Shown: positions 1 to 9,592, counted from the stretch's first letter. The stretch: DNA of 64,000 nt from Neobacillus sp. PS2-9 (GCF_030915525.1 NZ_CP133269.1:2639001-2703000); one strand, 5' to 3'. The notes: generated by a model not told the origin, from the letters alone. Program-made: numbers and translations.

Positions 1-2
1 AT

Positions 3-296
3 GCCACTCGTTTAACCCCAGCGTTGTATATTCGCGATCTAGATCCGCGTCATCCGCTTGTTTCACCTATATATGCTGATTTAACAGGGCTTCCTTCTCT
101 GTTAGTCCACGTTGGAAATGATGAAATCTTGTTAAGTGATGCCGCCCGTCTAGTGGACCGCGCTCGAGCAGCGGGAGTAGAAGTTAGCTTTAAGGTTTGG
201 GATGATATGTGGCATGTTTTTCAAACGTTCGCCATCCCTGAGGGACAACAGGCAATTGATGAAATTGGAGAGTTCATCACCAAACATTTCGAATAA
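3..296 (+). CDS. alpha/beta hydrolase (acetyl esterase type), 3' end only
   Basis: The reading frame is open from base 3, so the gene starts left of the window and only about 97 C-terminal codons are present. The visible part carries the DPRHPLVSP and [17 protein letters not shown] stretches and a late MWHVF segment. These match the end of hormone-sensitive-lipase-like acetyl esterases, where the aspartate of the GNDE region and the histidine of the WHVF segment are the second and third catalytic residues. The nucleophile Ser and oxyanion HGGG box lie outside the window. The protein would hydrolyse short-chain esters in the cytoplasm; the natural substrate cannot be told. Family is secure, specificity is not. 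Confidence 0.8.
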   Translation, partial: ATRLTPALYIRDLDPRHPLVSPIYADLTGLPSLLVHVGNDEILLSDAARLVDRARAAGVEVSFKVWDDMWHVFQTFAIPEGQQAIDEIGEFITKHFE

Positions 297-366
297 ATCT
301 CTATCTAAAGTGAGCTTCGACTTCTAACAGGTTAACAAACTCTCGCAAACATATAAAATAAAACCA

Positions 367-409
367 AAAATGACTATCAAATTCAAACAAATTTGATAGT
401 CATTTTTTT
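367..409. terminator. bidirectional intrinsic terminator
   Basis: A perfect 16-bp stem (367-382 with 391-406) closes an 8-nt loop. It has A-runs on the left and T-runs on the right, so it can end both the esterase (+) and the acyltransferase (-) transcripts. Confidence 0.85.
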
Positions 410-453
410 GTTCAAAATTAATCTTTTAGGATGTTTTATGCTTTTCACACATT

Positions 454-1584
454 TTATGAACCAACATTTTTAACATCTGGGCTAGACTTTGGTTTCTTAA
501 CCCCTTTGATACCAAACAGAATACGTAATATATATACCTTGGAAATGATAAATTGATAAAGGAGCATGATGATAAAAAAAGCAACAACCATTAAAAAGAT
601 GAGTTTTACAGGAATGGACCATGCCTTATTAGCGATAAAAAATCCTATAGTAACAATAACCGGCTGATGGAGAACATAGAATGGCATAGATGCTTGTGAA
701 CTGTATGATAACCACTTATTAGAAAAAGATAAATGTCTTTCCGCAACAGCAAAAATGACAAGAATCCAAGTCCAACAATTCATTGCCTTAATGGAGGCAA
801 ACACCATTGTTGCTATAAACCCAGTTGAAGGCATACCTGAAATGAATCCATATACAAAAAAGATTGATGTACAAACTGAAATAACTAGATTAATAGGAAG
901 CAGTTTTTTAATCACCTTTTTGAAAGATTCTTTGGTTAGAAAAAAATAACCAAATAAAAATAAGACCAAGTAGAAAGTAATGTCCCAACCTCCTAGACGA
1001 ACAACATCCACGAATGTGGATACAATCATTAAAGGAATAGGCATCAGATATAATTGGTAGGATTTTAATTCTTTCATAATAGACGGTTTCTTTTTAAGAA
1101 AAAGTGGAACCGTTAAAATGCTAAATATCATAAGAATGAACAAATACCATAAATGCAGACCTACAAAAGCAAAATTCCCCGTCCCACCAATATCTAAATA
1201 TACACCATCAAAATACTGCGGGAACCATGAAAAAAAGGATCCGGAAAACTGCCCATGACTCACGCGTTCCATATATACCTGTGGAGGCGATAGTATCATA
1301 ACACCAAACAAAAGCGGTACTCCTAACCTAGCAAGTCGTTCCTTCACATATTCGTTCCCAGACCTTTTCTGGAGGGCATAATAGGAGCTCATCCCCGATA
1401 CTGTGAAAAAAATCGGCATCAACCAGGAACTCATAAACAAGGAGACCGCTGTAATATAGGTTGGATCGGTCTCATTATTTTTTACATGCCAAGGCCAGGG
1501 ATTAAAAAACATGAAACAGTGATAAATGAAAACGGCTAATGTTACGAGGACACGGATCCAATCGAGATCGTACTGTCTTTTCAT
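454..1584 (-). CDS. membrane acyltransferase, family 3
   Basis: This 376-residue integral membrane protein has about ten hydrophobic segments. It begins with the MKRQYDLDWIRVLVTLAVF signature typical of acyltransferase-3 family N termini (D-WIR in the first helix, followed by a conserved His in FIYHCF). Members transfer acyl groups, usually acetyl or succinyl, to cell-surface glycans, lipids or antibiotics. The closest architecture is the OpgC-like/YkrP-like Gram-positive branch. The tail (SKVYILRILFGIKGVKKPK) is basic and cytoplasmic. It stands alone, convergent with the partial esterase. Start ATG at 1584 is preceded at some distance by AGGGGGA. No substrate can be inferred from the neighbours. 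Confidence 0.8.
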   Translation of the reverse strand: MKRQYDLDWIRVLVTLAVFIYHCFMFFNPWPWHVKNNETDPTYITAVSLFMSSWLMPIFFTVSGMSSYYALQKRSGNEYVKERLARLGVPLLFGVMILSPPQVYMERVSHGQFSGSFFSWFPQYFDGVYLDIGGTGNFAFVGLHLWYLFILMIFSILTVPLFLKKKPSIMKELKSYQLYLMPIPLMIVSTFVDVVRLGGWDITFYLVLFLFGYFFLTKESFKKVIKKLLPINLVISVCTSIFFVYGFISGMPSTGFIATMVFASIKAMNCWTWILVIFAVAERHLSFSNKWLSYSSQASMPFYVLHQPVIVTIGFFIANKAWSIPVKLIFLMVVAFFIIMLLYQFIISKVYILRILFGIKGVKKPKSSPDVKNVGS

Positions 1585-1707
1585 ATCTTTAAAAAATTCC
1601 CCCTAAAATATTAAATGGTATATCTAACTATAGTAATCATCATATACCATTTACCTAAATTATGGGTAAGTTATTTTTACAATAATATCCATAAATAAAT
1701 ATAATTT

Positions 1708-2697
1708 TTATGATAGAGAATCTCTTACATCTAATATGATTTTTCCAGTACTTAGTCTACTTTCCATTAGCTTGTGAGCAGTAATAGCAGCCTCCAAGGG
1801 ATAGTGATGACCAACCTCCATATTTAATTTTCCATCACTAAATAATTTGAGTACTTCCTTGGCTGTAGACTGTAAGGTCTCAGGTCGTCTTTTTCTTGTT
1901 GTCCCTAAGCTAAAACCTAGCACCGACCGACAGCTAGAGTGTAGATCACTGGTTTTAAAGCTTCCAACTGCCCCACTTGAATTTCCAAATTGAACCAACC
2001 TTCCATATGGTGCAAGACAGGTTAGACTTTGCCCAGTTATCTCACCAGCAATGGAATCGAGGACAATATCTACGCCTTGATTATCTGTTAATTCATTTAC
2101 TCTACTTGAAAAATCATCATTCTTATAGCAAATAACATGGTCTGCACCAGCCTTTAGTGCAATAGACACTTTATTTTCGTCACCTACCGTTCCGATAATA
2201 TTACTTGCACCTAGCAGTTTTGCCATCTTAATAGCCGTAGTTCCCACTCCACCTGCAGCGGAATGAATGAGGATGGTTTCCCCCGGTTCGATCCGTGCAA
2301 TATCTGCTAATAGTTTATAAGAAAGGAAAGAAACAGTAGGACAGGCAGCGGCAGTGGTAAAATCCATTGAATCGGGTATTTCATATGTAAGAATACCTTC
2401 CGCGACTACAAATTCTGCGTAAGACCCATTAGCTGGAAATGCTATGACTCTTTGCCCAGGTTGTAAATGATTTACTTCTGCTCCAACCTCCACAATCACA
2501 CCCGACGTATCAAGTCCAGGAATAAAAGGGAAGTTCCCTTTTCCTTTATGACCATATCTCGCTTTCACATCAGCATAATTCACACTTGATTTCTCTACTC
2601 TAATTAACACCTGACTAGGATTTATTTTTGGTGTCTCAACCTCTACATATTGCATAACCTCTGGTGCCCCAAATTCATGAACGATAATTGCTTTCAA
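1708..2697 (-). CDS. NADPH:quinone reductase-like MDR oxidoreductase
   Basis: 329 residues, zinc-free medium-chain dehydrogenase/reductase. The N-terminal GroES-like domain (about 1-120) contains the quinone-reductase pattern VNYADVKARYG and PGLDTSGVI. The Rossmann half carries ILIHSAAGGVG near residues 143-152 for NADPH binding, and the C terminus ends in the family's TGKIILDV. The family reduces quinones or alpha,beta-unsaturated carbonyls with NADPH in the cytoplasm and is commonly involved in electrophile stress. Translation starts at a TTG (2695-2697), placed 6 nt after GGGGGA. It is a single-gene unit transcribed away from the EamA exporter. Confidence 0.85.
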   Translation of the reverse strand: MKAIIVHEFGAPEVMQYVEVETPKINPSQVLIRVEKSSVNYADVKARYGHKGKGNFPFIPGLDTSGVIVEVGAEVNHLQPGQRVIAFPANGSYAEFVVAEGILTYEIPDSMDFTTAAACPTVSFLSYKLLADIARIEPGETILIHSAAGGVGTTAIKMAKLLGASNIIGTVGDENKVSIALKAGADHVICYKNDDFSSRVNELTDNQGVDIVLDSIAGEITGQSLTCLAPYGRLVQFGNSSGAVGSFKTSDLHSSCRSVLGFSLGTTRKRRPETLQSTAKEVLKLFSDGKLNMEVGHHYPLEAAITAHKLMESRLSTGKIILDVRDSLS

Positions 2698-3000
2698 TGG
2701 TATTCCCCCTTGTTGACTGATAGTTCTATTTTATGGTAAAAAATTCATAACGTATAGAATGAATCTCTTATCAATTTTCATAATAATTTCTTATACATAT
2801 CTTTAATGGACATTGGTTAGCAAGAGTTATCAATTTGCTAGCAATCTGATAATGATATGATAGTGCAAGCCTTCTTATGCTCTATCAGTAAAAATTGTAC
2901 CATCGCATATTATACCTATCTATTAGCAAATAACTTACATAATTACCGTAAACTTTGCTATATTTATAGATAATTAGTTTGTATCATTCGGAGTGATAAA
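2698..3000. other. divergent intergenic region
   Basis: 303 bp of very AT-rich DNA between the divergent quinone reductase and EamA genes. It must contain both promoters. I see no clear hairpin, small ORF or riboswitch in it. Confidence 0.5.
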
Positions 3001-3912
3001 ATGAATTCGCGCGGTGTCATCTTGGCGTATCCAAGGGCAAAAGGGATGATATTAGTTATAATTGCAGCTACCCTTTGGGGCGTCTCCGGGACGGTTGCAC
3101 AATACTTATTTCATCAACAAGGCTTCAGTACCAGTTGGCTTGTCGTAACTCGATTGATTTTTTCAGGAGTGGGGTTACTCTGGTTTTCTCAAACGGTTGG
3201 AAAGCAAAATATCTGGACAATTTGGAAAAACAAGCAAGATGTTAGTAAGCTTATCGTTTTTGGCATCTTCGGGATGTTTGGTGTTCAATTTACCTATTTT
3301 GCAGCTATAGAACATGCAAATGCAGCAACTGCCACTGTCTTGCAATACCTTGCACCTGTAATTATTGCTGGATATATAAGCATTCGTGGGAAAAAGCTAC
3401 CTGCTAAACATGAAGGGATTGCGATAATTTTTGCTCTGTTGGGAACATTTCTTCTAGTTACTCAAGGAAATATACATTCACTTTCCATAACGGTTCCGGC
3501 TTTATTTTGGGGAATCTTGTCTGCTTTTTCACTTGCTTTCTATACACTTTATCCGAGAGATTTGTTATTAAGTTGGGGTTCATTAATTACGGTTGGATGG
3601 GGCATGACAGTCGGAGGAATTAGCTTTAGCTTTATTCATCCGCCATGGGTGTTTCAAGGAAACTGGAGCCTGCCTTCTTTTTTAGCCGTTATTTTTGTAG
3701 TCATTTTTGGCACGTTAATTGCCTTCTTCTGCTACATGGAAAGTATGAAATACATAAAGGCATCTGAGGCTAGTCTTTTAGCCTGTGTTGAACCATTATC
3801 AGCCGCCTTTTTAGCAGTTGCCTGGCTCCATGTTTCCTTTGGAGCAGCAGAATGGATTGGTTCAATATTAATTATCGCTACGATATTTATACTGTCAGCT
3901 GTAAAAAAATAA
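3001..3912 (+). CDS. EamA/DMT-family transporter
   Basis: 303 residues with ten predicted membrane segments arranged as two EamA repeats (about 18-150 and 160-300). Typical family landmarks are AATLWGVSGTVAQYLF in the first helix, the ATVLQYLAPVI stretch at the end of repeat one, and EASLLACVEPLSAAF in repeat two. DMT-family members export amino acids or other small metabolites by proton exchange. It resembles the YicL/YcxC-like branch. The start at 3001 is supported by GGAG seven bases upstream. It is monocistronic, and a 52-bp repeat array lies directly downstream of it. Confidence 0.88.
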   Translation: MNSRGVILAYPRAKGMILVIIAATLWGVSGTVAQYLFHQQGFSTSWLVVTRLIFSGVGLLWFSQTVGKQNIWTIWKNKQDVSKLIVFGIFGMFGVQFTYFAAIEHANAATATVLQYLAPVIIAGYISIRGKKLPAKHEGIAIIFALLGTFLLVTQGNIHSLSITVPALFWGILSAFSLAFYTLYPRDLLLSWGSLITVGWGMTVGGISFSFIHPPWVFQGNWSLPSFLAVIFVVIFGTLIAFFCYMESMKYIKASEASLLACVEPLSAAFLAVAWLHVSFGAAEWIGSILIIATIFILSAVKK

Positions 3913-3988
3913 AGCTCTTTTCGTTAACTATGTTGCTTTATATATATAAGTAACTTTGGATAGATGCTTGGACCTTTCAAGGGCTTTG

Positions 3989-4215
3989 CTGTCCGAATCA
4001 GTGGTGGATTAGCCTCGCATTTGGACAGCTATTTGCTTCTTCACGCTTGGTCTGTCCGAATGAGCCTCGCATTCGGACAACTTTTTGCTTCTTCACACTT
4101 GGTCTGTCCGAATGAGACTCGTGTTCGGACAACTTTTTGCTTATCCATGCTTGAACTGTCCGAATTTGGTATGACTCAAGCAACTTGAATCATTTCAAAG
4201 GCATTCCTGTCCGTA
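3989..4215. repeat. intergenic tandem array A, 52-bp period
   Basis: The core TGTCCGAAT recurs at 3990, 4053, 4105, 4157 and (weakly) 4208, giving steps of 63, 52, 52 and 51. Each core is followed by ATTCGGACA about 10 nt later, so every unit can form a stem with 9-bp arms. The linker ACTTTTTGCTTCTTCA is also conserved. The array lies between convergent genes (EamA and yeeI). The short ORFs that run through it are repeat translations, not genes. Confidence 0.9.
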
Positions 4216-4575
4216 GATGTGAGACCACGACAGATAATATAATATGATTAAAAACAATCACTCCAAAAACAGCCAAAAATATTTATCTTTTTATTTCTAT
4301 AAAAGAAGGCAAGCATGGTCCATGCTCGCCCTTTCTTCCTTCAATGCGAATATCAATACTTGAATACCCTAAGCTAGAGCATACATACGAAACAGCCATT
4401 GCAGCCTATAATTCATATGTCTAATAAAATAAACCGCTCTATTACTTAATATTCGTAAAGTTGAGAGTAAGCTAATAAGAATATCCAAAGCATATCCCTC
4501 CACATTGAAATTTTAGTGTTAAAAAAATAACACTGTTTTTATTGTTAATCGGAACCGCCAATTTATTCATTAATA
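4216..4575. other. non-coding stretch with one hairpin
   Basis: This AT-rich stretch between array A and the yeeI terminator has no credible ORF. One strong imperfect hairpin lies at 4304-4337 (GGCAAGCATGG paired with CCATGCTCGCC). It could act as an additional terminator on the minus strand. Confidence 0.5.
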
Positions 4576-4607
4576 TAAAAGAAAACAGACCTTCAAAGGA
4601 GGTCTGC
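4576..4607 (-). terminator. terminator of yeeI
   Basis: Stem CAGACCT/AGGTCTG (4586-4606) is followed on the minus strand by a T-rich run, immediately after the yeeI stop codon. Confidence 0.8.
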
Positions 4608-4614
4608 CTATTTA

Positions 4615-5334
4615 TTATTCACCTAAGTCCACATTGTGGTACACTTGTTGAACATCATCTAAATCTTCAAGCGCATCAATCATTTTTTCAAATTTAGCTT
4701 GCGCATCTTCTGGAAGGGTTACATCATTTTGTGCAAGCATAGTAAGCTCAGCCACAGTGAACTCCGTAATTCCCGCGTTTCTAAAAGCTTCTTGAACTGC
4801 ATGGAACTGATCTGGTTCAGCATAAACAATGACTGAATCTTCTTCTTCGATAATGTCGCGGACGTCTACGTCTGCTTCCATTAAAAGTTCAAGCACATCA
4901 TCAGAGGACTTACCTTCGATACCGATAACAGCAGTAGCATCAAACATATAGGCAACAGAACCGCTTACACCCATGTTCCCGCCATTTTTACCAAATGCAG
5001 CACGGACGTCAGAAGCAGTACGGTTTACGTTATTAGTAAGGGCATCAACAATGACCATGGATCCGTTTGGTCCAAAGCCCTCGTAACGAAGTTCAGTATA
5101 GCTTTCTTCAGAACCACCTTTTGCTTTATCAATCGCACGGTCGATAATGTGTTTCGGTACATTGTAGGTTTTAGCCCGTTCGAGAACAAATCGTAATGAC
5201 TGATTAGATTCTGGATTTGGCTCCCCTTGCTTCGCTGCTACAAAGATTTCCACACCAAATTTCGCATAGATACGACTAGTATTTGCATCTTTGGACGCTT
5301 TTTTTTCTTTAATATTGTTCCATTTACGACCCAT
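4615..5334 (-). CDS. yeeI: YebC/PmpR-family translation or transcription factor
   Basis: 239 residues from the chosen ATG. The start [19 protein letters not shown] is that of Bacillus YeeI, as opposed to its paralog YrbC, which starts MAGHSK. The three-domain YebC fold is complete: [17 protein letters not shown] and [14 protein letters not shown] in the middle, ending YHNVDLGE. The family has been described both as DNA-binding regulators and, more recently, as factors that help ribosomes through proline-rich stalls. A longer reading starting with GTG at 5343 is possible, but the GGAAAGAG ribosome site lies 8 nt before 5334 and touches 5343, so 5334 is preferred. Cytoplasmic, single-gene unit. 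Confidence 0.93.
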   Translation of the reverse strand: MGRKWNNIKEKKASKDANTSRIYAKFGVEIFVAAKQGEPNPESNQSLRFVLERAKTYNVPKHIIDRAIDKAKGGSEESYTELRYEGFGPNGSMVIVDALTNNVNRTASDVRAAFGKNGGNMGVSGSVAYMFDATAVIGIEGKSSDDVLELLMEADVDVRDIIEEEDSVIVYAEPDQFHAVQEAFRNAGITEFTVAELTMLAQNDVTLPEDAQAKFEKMIDALEDLDDVQQVYHNVDLGE

Positions 5335-5516
5335 TATGAACACTCTCTTTCCGCTTTGAATCTACACAAATTTATTATACTAACATGTACCGTTTCAGTA
5401 TAATAATTAGCAGTTCATGATAATTTCTATTTATTGAATCCAGCACAAAAAAATACTGATTCATACACAGATAATATTATACCTTAAAAATGACATTTGT
5501 TAAGTATCATGTTAGT

Positions 5517-5549
5517 AAAAAAAGACCTTTCCATAATGGAAGGTCTTTT
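5517..5549 (-). terminator. terminator of ilvA
   Basis: AAAGACCTT(T)CC pairs with GGAAGGTCTTT around a short loop, with a T-run on the minus strand just past the ilvA stop. Confidence 0.85.
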
Positions 5550-5554
5550 CACGT

Positions 5555-6820
5555 CTATACCAGCATTTGAAACAACGTACTATCATTGTTCACTTCTCTG
5601 TAAATGAAGCCTTTTGTCTTGATTCTTTCAATTAATGGGAAGTAATCTTCTTTATCCTTCAGTTCAATCCCTACCAAGGCAGGTCCCGTTTCCCTATTGT
5701 TCTTTTTCGTATACTCAAAATGGCTGATATCGTCATTCGGTCCAAGTACATCAAATAGGAATTCCCGTAATGCACCAGGGCGCTGTGGAAACTGAACGAT
5801 AAAATAATGCTGTAGTCCTTCGTATAGCTTAGAGCGCTCTTTAATTTCTTGCATCCTTCCAATATCATTGTTGCCTCCACTTACGATACAAACGACTGTT
5901 TTCCCCTTTATTTGATCTGCATATGTATCTAGGGCTGCAATGGAAAGCGCACCGGTTGGTTCAACGACAATGGCATTCTCATTATAGAGGGCTAAAAGCG
6001 TCGTACAAACCTTTCCTTCGGGAACGACCGTAATATCGTCTACAATATCCTTACAAATAGTAAAGGTTTTTGTACCAACTGTTTTTACTGCAGCACCATC
6101 GACAAATGAATCGATTTCTTGGAGTTTCGTTACTTCTCCTTTTAAAATGGATTCCTTCATCCCTGGTGCACCTTGAGGTTCGACGCCGATTAATTTTGTT
6201 TGAGGGGAGTAGTGTCTTAAGTACGTACCCACTCCGGCAAGGAGGCCACCGCCACCGATTGCCGCAAACAGATAATCAATCTTTTCAGGACAATCATTTA
6301 ACAATTCAACAGCAACGGTTCCTTGACCGGCAATCACATCATAATCATCAAAAGGATGAATAAAAGTTCGGTTTTCATTCTGACCACATTCTATAGCTTT
6401 CTCATAAGCATCATCAAAGGTATCCCCCACAAGGACAATCTCTACACTGTCCTTTCCCCAAAACTTTACCTGGTTCACCTTTTGCTTAGGCGTCGTACTC
6501 GGCATAAAGATTTTTCCGTTGATTTTTAACAGATGGCAGGAGTAAGCAACACCTTGTGCATGATTTCCTGCACTTGCACAGATAATCCCGTTTTGAAGTT
6601 CTTCCCCACTTAATTTTTTAATGCGGTTGTAAGCGCCACGAATTTTAAATGATCGGACACTTTGCAAATCTTCCCTCTTTAAATACACAAGGCAGTCATA
6701 CCGCTCAGAAAGTAAATGATTATACTGCAATGGAGTTGGTGAAATCACATCCTTGATGGTATGGCTGGCAATAATGATGTCCTCCACATTAAACGCTTTT
6801 TTATCGACTTGTTGATTCAT
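5555..6820 (-). CDS. ilvA: threonine ammonia-lyase (threonine deaminase)
   Basis: 421 residues. It is a fold-type II PLP enzyme that converts L-threonine to 2-oxobutanoate and ammonia, the committed step of isoleucine synthesis. The PLP lysine is K59 in SVRSFKIRGAYN. The phosphate-binding glycine loop is seen in AAIGGGGLLAG, and the serine motif in CIVSGGNND. The C-terminal 90 residues form a single ACT-like regulatory domain, matching the short Bacillus form rather than the longer E. coli enzyme with two such domains. GGAGGG precedes the ATG at 6820. Expression is very likely controlled by the T-box leader directly upstream. Confidence 0.95.
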   Translation of the reverse strand: MNQQVDKKAFNVEDIIIASHTIKDVISPTPLQYNHLLSERYDCLVYLKREDLQSVRSFKIRGAYNRIKKLSGEELQNGIICASAGNHAQGVAYSCHLLKINGKIFMPSTTPKQKVNQVKFWGKDSVEIVLVGDTFDDAYEKAIECGQNENRTFIHPFDDYDVIAGQGTVAVELLNDCPEKIDYLFAAIGGGGLLAGVGTYLRHYSPQTKLIGVEPQGAPGMKESILKGEVTKLQEIDSFVDGAAVKTVGTKTFTICKDIVDDITVVPEGKVCTTLLALYNENAIVVEPTGALSIAALDTYADQIKGKTVVCIVSGGNNDIGRMQEIKERSKLYEGLQHYFIVQFPQRPGALREFLFDVLGPNDDISHFEYTKKNNRETGPALVGIELKDKEDYFPLIERIKTKGFIYREVNNDSTLFQMLV

Positions 6821-6883
6821 ATTTCACGTTCCCTCCCAAATAAATTCATGTATGTTACAGATATCTATTGTCTAAAAACAACA

Positions 6884-7150
6884 AAAAACCCGTCCCCATA
6901 ATATAGGGACGAGTTAACTCGCGATACCACCCTACTTCCGCAAGTTCAAAAAGAAGCTGCGGCTCTCGTTCAACGTACAAATCCTTGTACGTGTTCCATC
7001 ATAACGGCGGACAAACCGGTGTAGCCTACTTGGACTGTTCAGCTAAACATCTCTGAGATGATCTTCAGATCGCCCTGTTATCGGCTCCCAGCAAACGCCG
7101 ACTCTCTGTGAAACAAGGTGCAAATCCTACTCTTCTCTTCATAGATTCAA
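6884..7150 (-). promoter_or_regulatory. T-box riboswitch of ilvA, isoleucine specifier
   Basis: The minus strand carries a full T-box leader. Stem I starts near 7140 with the AGAGAG box. The specifier-loop pattern CTGAAG is followed by ATC (7062-7060) and A, giving an Ile codon. The T-box sequence AGGGTGGTATCGCG lies at about 6933-6920. A terminator (CGTCCC and GGGGACG, then a T-run) occupies 6915-6885. Uncharged tRNA-Ile would stabilise the antiterminator and allow ilvA transcription. Confidence 0.92.
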
Positions 7151-7282
7151 GATTAATTTTTTTATAAGGTTACCACCGAAAAAAATCACTGTCAATGTTT
7201 TTTGATTATTTTTACTATTTTGTAAATTATGAAGCGCTTACAATTTACTTAGGCATAATTGAGCGGTACTTAGCACAATAAA

Positions 7283-7291
7283 TGGTATAAT
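7283..7291 (+). promoter_or_regulatory. extended -10 promoter element
   Basis: TGGTATAAT is an extended SigA -10 box about 47 nt before the start of the carbonic anhydrase-like gene. No good -35 box is seen at the usual 17-nt distance. Confidence 0.45.
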
Positions 7292-7337
7292 TTCATTTAG
7301 ATGTATGACTATTCTGAAAGTTATAGGAGGGATTGTG

Positions 7338-7850
7338 ATGATGATTCCGTACAAAGGAGTTTCACCTACTGTTCATGATTCTGTCTTTGTTGCACCTGGG
7401 GCGTATATCATTGGGAATGTTGAGATTGGAAAAGAATCAACGGTTTGGTTTAATGCCGTCTTACGAGGGGATGATGGCCCAATTATCGTGGGTGAACGAT
7501 GCAGTATTCAAGATAATTCTACTATTCATTTATATGAGGGTTTCCCCGTGATTATTGAGGATGATGTAACGGTCGGTCACAATGTTATTTTACATGGATG
7601 TAAAATTGGGAAGGGTTCGATTATTGGAATGGGTTCCACGTTATTGGACAACGTCGAGGTTGGCGAGGAATGTATAATTGGCGCTAATACTTTACTCGCA
7701 GGAGGAATTAAAATACCTCCTCGCTCCCTCGTTCTAGGCTCGCCAGGTAAAGTCGTTAGAGAACTAACTGAAAAAGACCTGCAGATGCTGCAAATGTCCA
7801 GTGAACACTATGTGCAAAAAGGGAAAGAATTTATGGAGATACTAAAATAA
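7338..7850 (+). CDS. gamma carbonic anhydrase-like hexapeptide protein
   Basis: 170 residues from the ATG at 7338. The protein is a left-handed beta-helix built from hexapeptide repeats ([LIV]-G-x4), for example IGNVEIGKESTVWFNAVLRGD. The zinc-ligand type histidines of gamma carbonic anhydrases are present in STIHLYEG and GHNVILHGC. A C-terminal helix ends the protein. The family resembles Bacillus YtoA/YrdA; carbonic anhydrase activity is unproven for many members. AGGAGG lies 7 nt before 7338. An upstream in-frame ATG at 7305 has no ribosome site. Single gene with its own promoter and terminator. Confidence 0.85.
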   Translation: MMIPYKGVSPTVHDSVFVAPGAYIIGNVEIGKESTVWFNAVLRGDDGPIIVGERCSIQDNSTIHLYEGFPVIIEDDVTVGHNVILHGCKIGKGSIIGMGSTLLDNVEVGEECIIGANTLLAGGIKIPPRSLVLGSPGKVVRELTEKDLQMLQMSSEHYVQKGKEFMEILK

Positions 7851-7856
7851 AAATAT

Positions 7857-7884
7857 GGGGCCATTGTTTTTCCTAAATGGCCCC
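7857..7884 (+). terminator. terminator after the hexapeptide protein
   Basis: Stem GGGGCCATT/AATGGCCCC follows the stop by 6 nt. The downstream T-run is weak. Confidence 0.7.
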
Positions 7885-7930
7885 AAAAGTTTGCATAATA
7901 GTTAACATAATATAATTACAAACAACAAAC

Positions 7931-8509
7931 TTATTGTAAGGACTCTATATCCTTCACAATCTGCTCATAAGGCGGCTCCGAAACACCTTCGTATTTTTGG
8001 AGGACAATTCCCTTTTCATCTACTAAGTAAAACGACGTACTATGAACAAATTGATTCGAGCCTTCTAGTTTAGCCGCTGCAGCCATAAAGGATTTATTTG
8101 CAAAGCTCTCAATGAACTCCTGCTTATAGCCTGTAACAAGGTCCCAATTCGAAAAATTAGCACCTACCCCACTCGCATATTCCTTTAATACCCCTGGTTG
8201 ATCATTTTCTGGGTCTATACTAAAAGAAACAAGATGGGCATCTATATCTTCAGCTGCTAAATGACGCTGCAATTCGGCCATGTTTGCCGTCATTGGAGAA
8301 CAGACCGTATCGCAATTGGTAAACATAAAGTCAGCTACCCACACTTTTCCCTTTAATTTAGAAAAAGAAAACTCCTCACCAGCTTGGTTAATCCCTTCGA
8401 AATTGCCTACTTTCATATGAAGTGGAAAATCATTCTCCACCTTCTTTTCTTCCTTAGAGCACGCAGATAGAACTATTACGCAAAGGAGGAGAAATAATAT
8501 ACGTTTCAA
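7931..8509 (-). CDS. SCO1/SenC-family copper chaperone lipoprotein
   Basis: 192 residues. TTG start at 8509, chosen because AAAGGGTGG sits just before it and because it yields a clean lipoprotein signal (KRILFLLLCVIVLSAC, lipidated Cys17). The thioredoxin-like domain holds the SCO copper site: C66 and C70 in FTNCDTVCSP, plus H156 in QFVHSTSF. These proteins deliver copper to the CuA centre of cytochrome c oxidase on the outer membrane face, as BsSco (YpmQ) does. An extended reading to 8560 would run through the upstream terminator and is rejected. It follows the ABC transporter genes but is separated from them by that terminator. Confidence 0.9.
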   Translation of the reverse strand: MKRILFLLLCVIVLSACSKEEKKVENDFPLHMKVGNFEGINQAGEEFSFSKLKGKVWVADFMFTNCDTVCSPMTANMAELQRHLAAEDIDAHLVSFSIDPENDQPGVLKEYASGVGANFSNWDLVTGYKQEFIESFANKSFMAAAAKLEGSNQFVHSTSFYLVDEKGIVLQKYEGVSEPPYEQIVKDIESLQ

Positions 8510-8521
8510 CGAAAACCACCC

Positions 8522-8564
8522 TTTTTCACAAAAAGGTGCCGAGTCAAATGACACCAGCACCTTT
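8522..8564 (-). terminator. terminator of the ABC transporter operon
   Basis: AAAGGTGC pairs with GCACCTTT (8564-8557 and 8539-8532), with TTTTT following on the minus strand. It lies directly after the stop of the substrate-binding protein gene. Confidence 0.75.
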
Positions 8565-8572
8565 CATTCGTA

Positions 8573-9577
8573 TTAGTTAATGAATTGTGAATCAATTAAT
8601 GACGCAAAATCTGGTTTTTCCTTCAAGAACTTAAGCTCTACAGAAGAGTTAGCGAAGTCTTGGATGACATCTTTATTGACATCAGTTGTAAATCGGATAT
8701 TTTCCCAAGCCTCATCAACGATAGCTTTATCTAGTTCTTGTTTTGTGCTCTCTTTAATGCTCTTAATTGTAAGCTCTTTTGCTTCATCAGGATTATCCTT
8801 AATAAAAGCAATCGCCTCATTTTGTGCATCTACAATCTTTTGAATAAGATTTTTGTCCGCTTTAATTTTCTTGCCGCTTGATACGAGAATTGTATTCGGT
8901 AATGTTGTTCCAAATGAAATCTTTTTGCTATCAACGATAATTTTAGCACCAGCTTCTTTTACTAACTGTGAAGCCCATGGCTCAGGAACAGCCGCGATAT
9001 CCACTTTCCCTGATTCAAACATAGCCGCATATTGTGCTGGATTTCCAGTTACATGCTTTAGTGTGCCACCAATCCGAGCAGAAGAAATACCGAAATCTTG
9101 TAAGAAAGTCTCCATTTGAACATCATGCGTACAACCTACGCCTGGAGTAATAAAAGTTTTACCATTGAAATCCTCTACAGAATTAACGCCGCTTTTCTTG
9201 CTGGCAACAATCGCTGTTCCACCTGAAGATGCTCCAGCAATAATTTTTACGTCAGCACCATTTGTGAAGTTATTCATAACAGGTCCTGGACCAACTAGTC
9301 CTGCATCAATTTCTCCAGTTTTCAGTGCCGTCATAAAAGCACCGCCATCAGGGAACGTCTTGTATTCCACTTTCACGCCATCCCCTAATTCTTTTTCATA
9401 GTAGCCCTTTTCACGTGCTATCATGGCAGGTGCATGGTCAATGTTAGGGAAATATCCTATTACGACCTTTTTCTCTTCTTTACTTGCCCCTGAGCTTGCT
9501 TGATCTGATCCACACCCAGCTAATGCCCCGATTAGGAGTAGGAATACTAAGCTAATAATGGCTGTTTGTTTTTTCAT
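8573..9577 (-). CDS. NitT/TauT-type ABC transporter substrate-binding lipoprotein
   Basis: 334 residues with lipobox ALAGC (Cys22). The mature part belongs to the SsuA/TauA/NMT1-like periplasmic-binding fold: VIGYFPNIDHAPAMIAREKG opens domain one, GGAFMTALKTGEIDAGLVG follows, and PEPWAS lies in the second lobe. Members bind sulfonates, taurine, nitrate, bicarbonate or pyrimidine precursors. The ligand cannot be read from sequence. It is the last gene of a three-gene transporter operon with the ATPase and permease. No riboswitch or sulfur-metabolism gene is next to it to point to a substrate. Confidence 0.88.
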   Translation of the reverse strand: MKKQTAIISLVFLLLIGALAGCGSDQASSGASKEEKKVVIGYFPNIDHAPAMIAREKGYYEKELGDGVKVEYKTFPDGGAFMTALKTGEIDAGLVGPGPVMNNFTNGADVKIIAGASSGGTAIVASKKSGVNSVEDFNGKTFITPGVGCTHDVQMETFLQDFGISSARIGGTLKHVTGNPAQYAAMFESGKVDIAAVPEPWASQLVKEAGAKIIVDSKKISFGTTLPNTILVSSGKKIKADKNLIQKIVDAQNEAIAFIKDNPDEAKELTIKSIKESTKQELDKAIVDEAWENIRFTTDVNKDVIQDFANSSVELKFLKEKPDFASLIDSQFIN

Positions 9578-9592
9578 CTCTCTAGTTCCCCC

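Noticed and set aside
3964..4188. Two overlapping short ORFs in array A
   Set aside because: They are translations of the repeat units on both strands, without ribosome sites.
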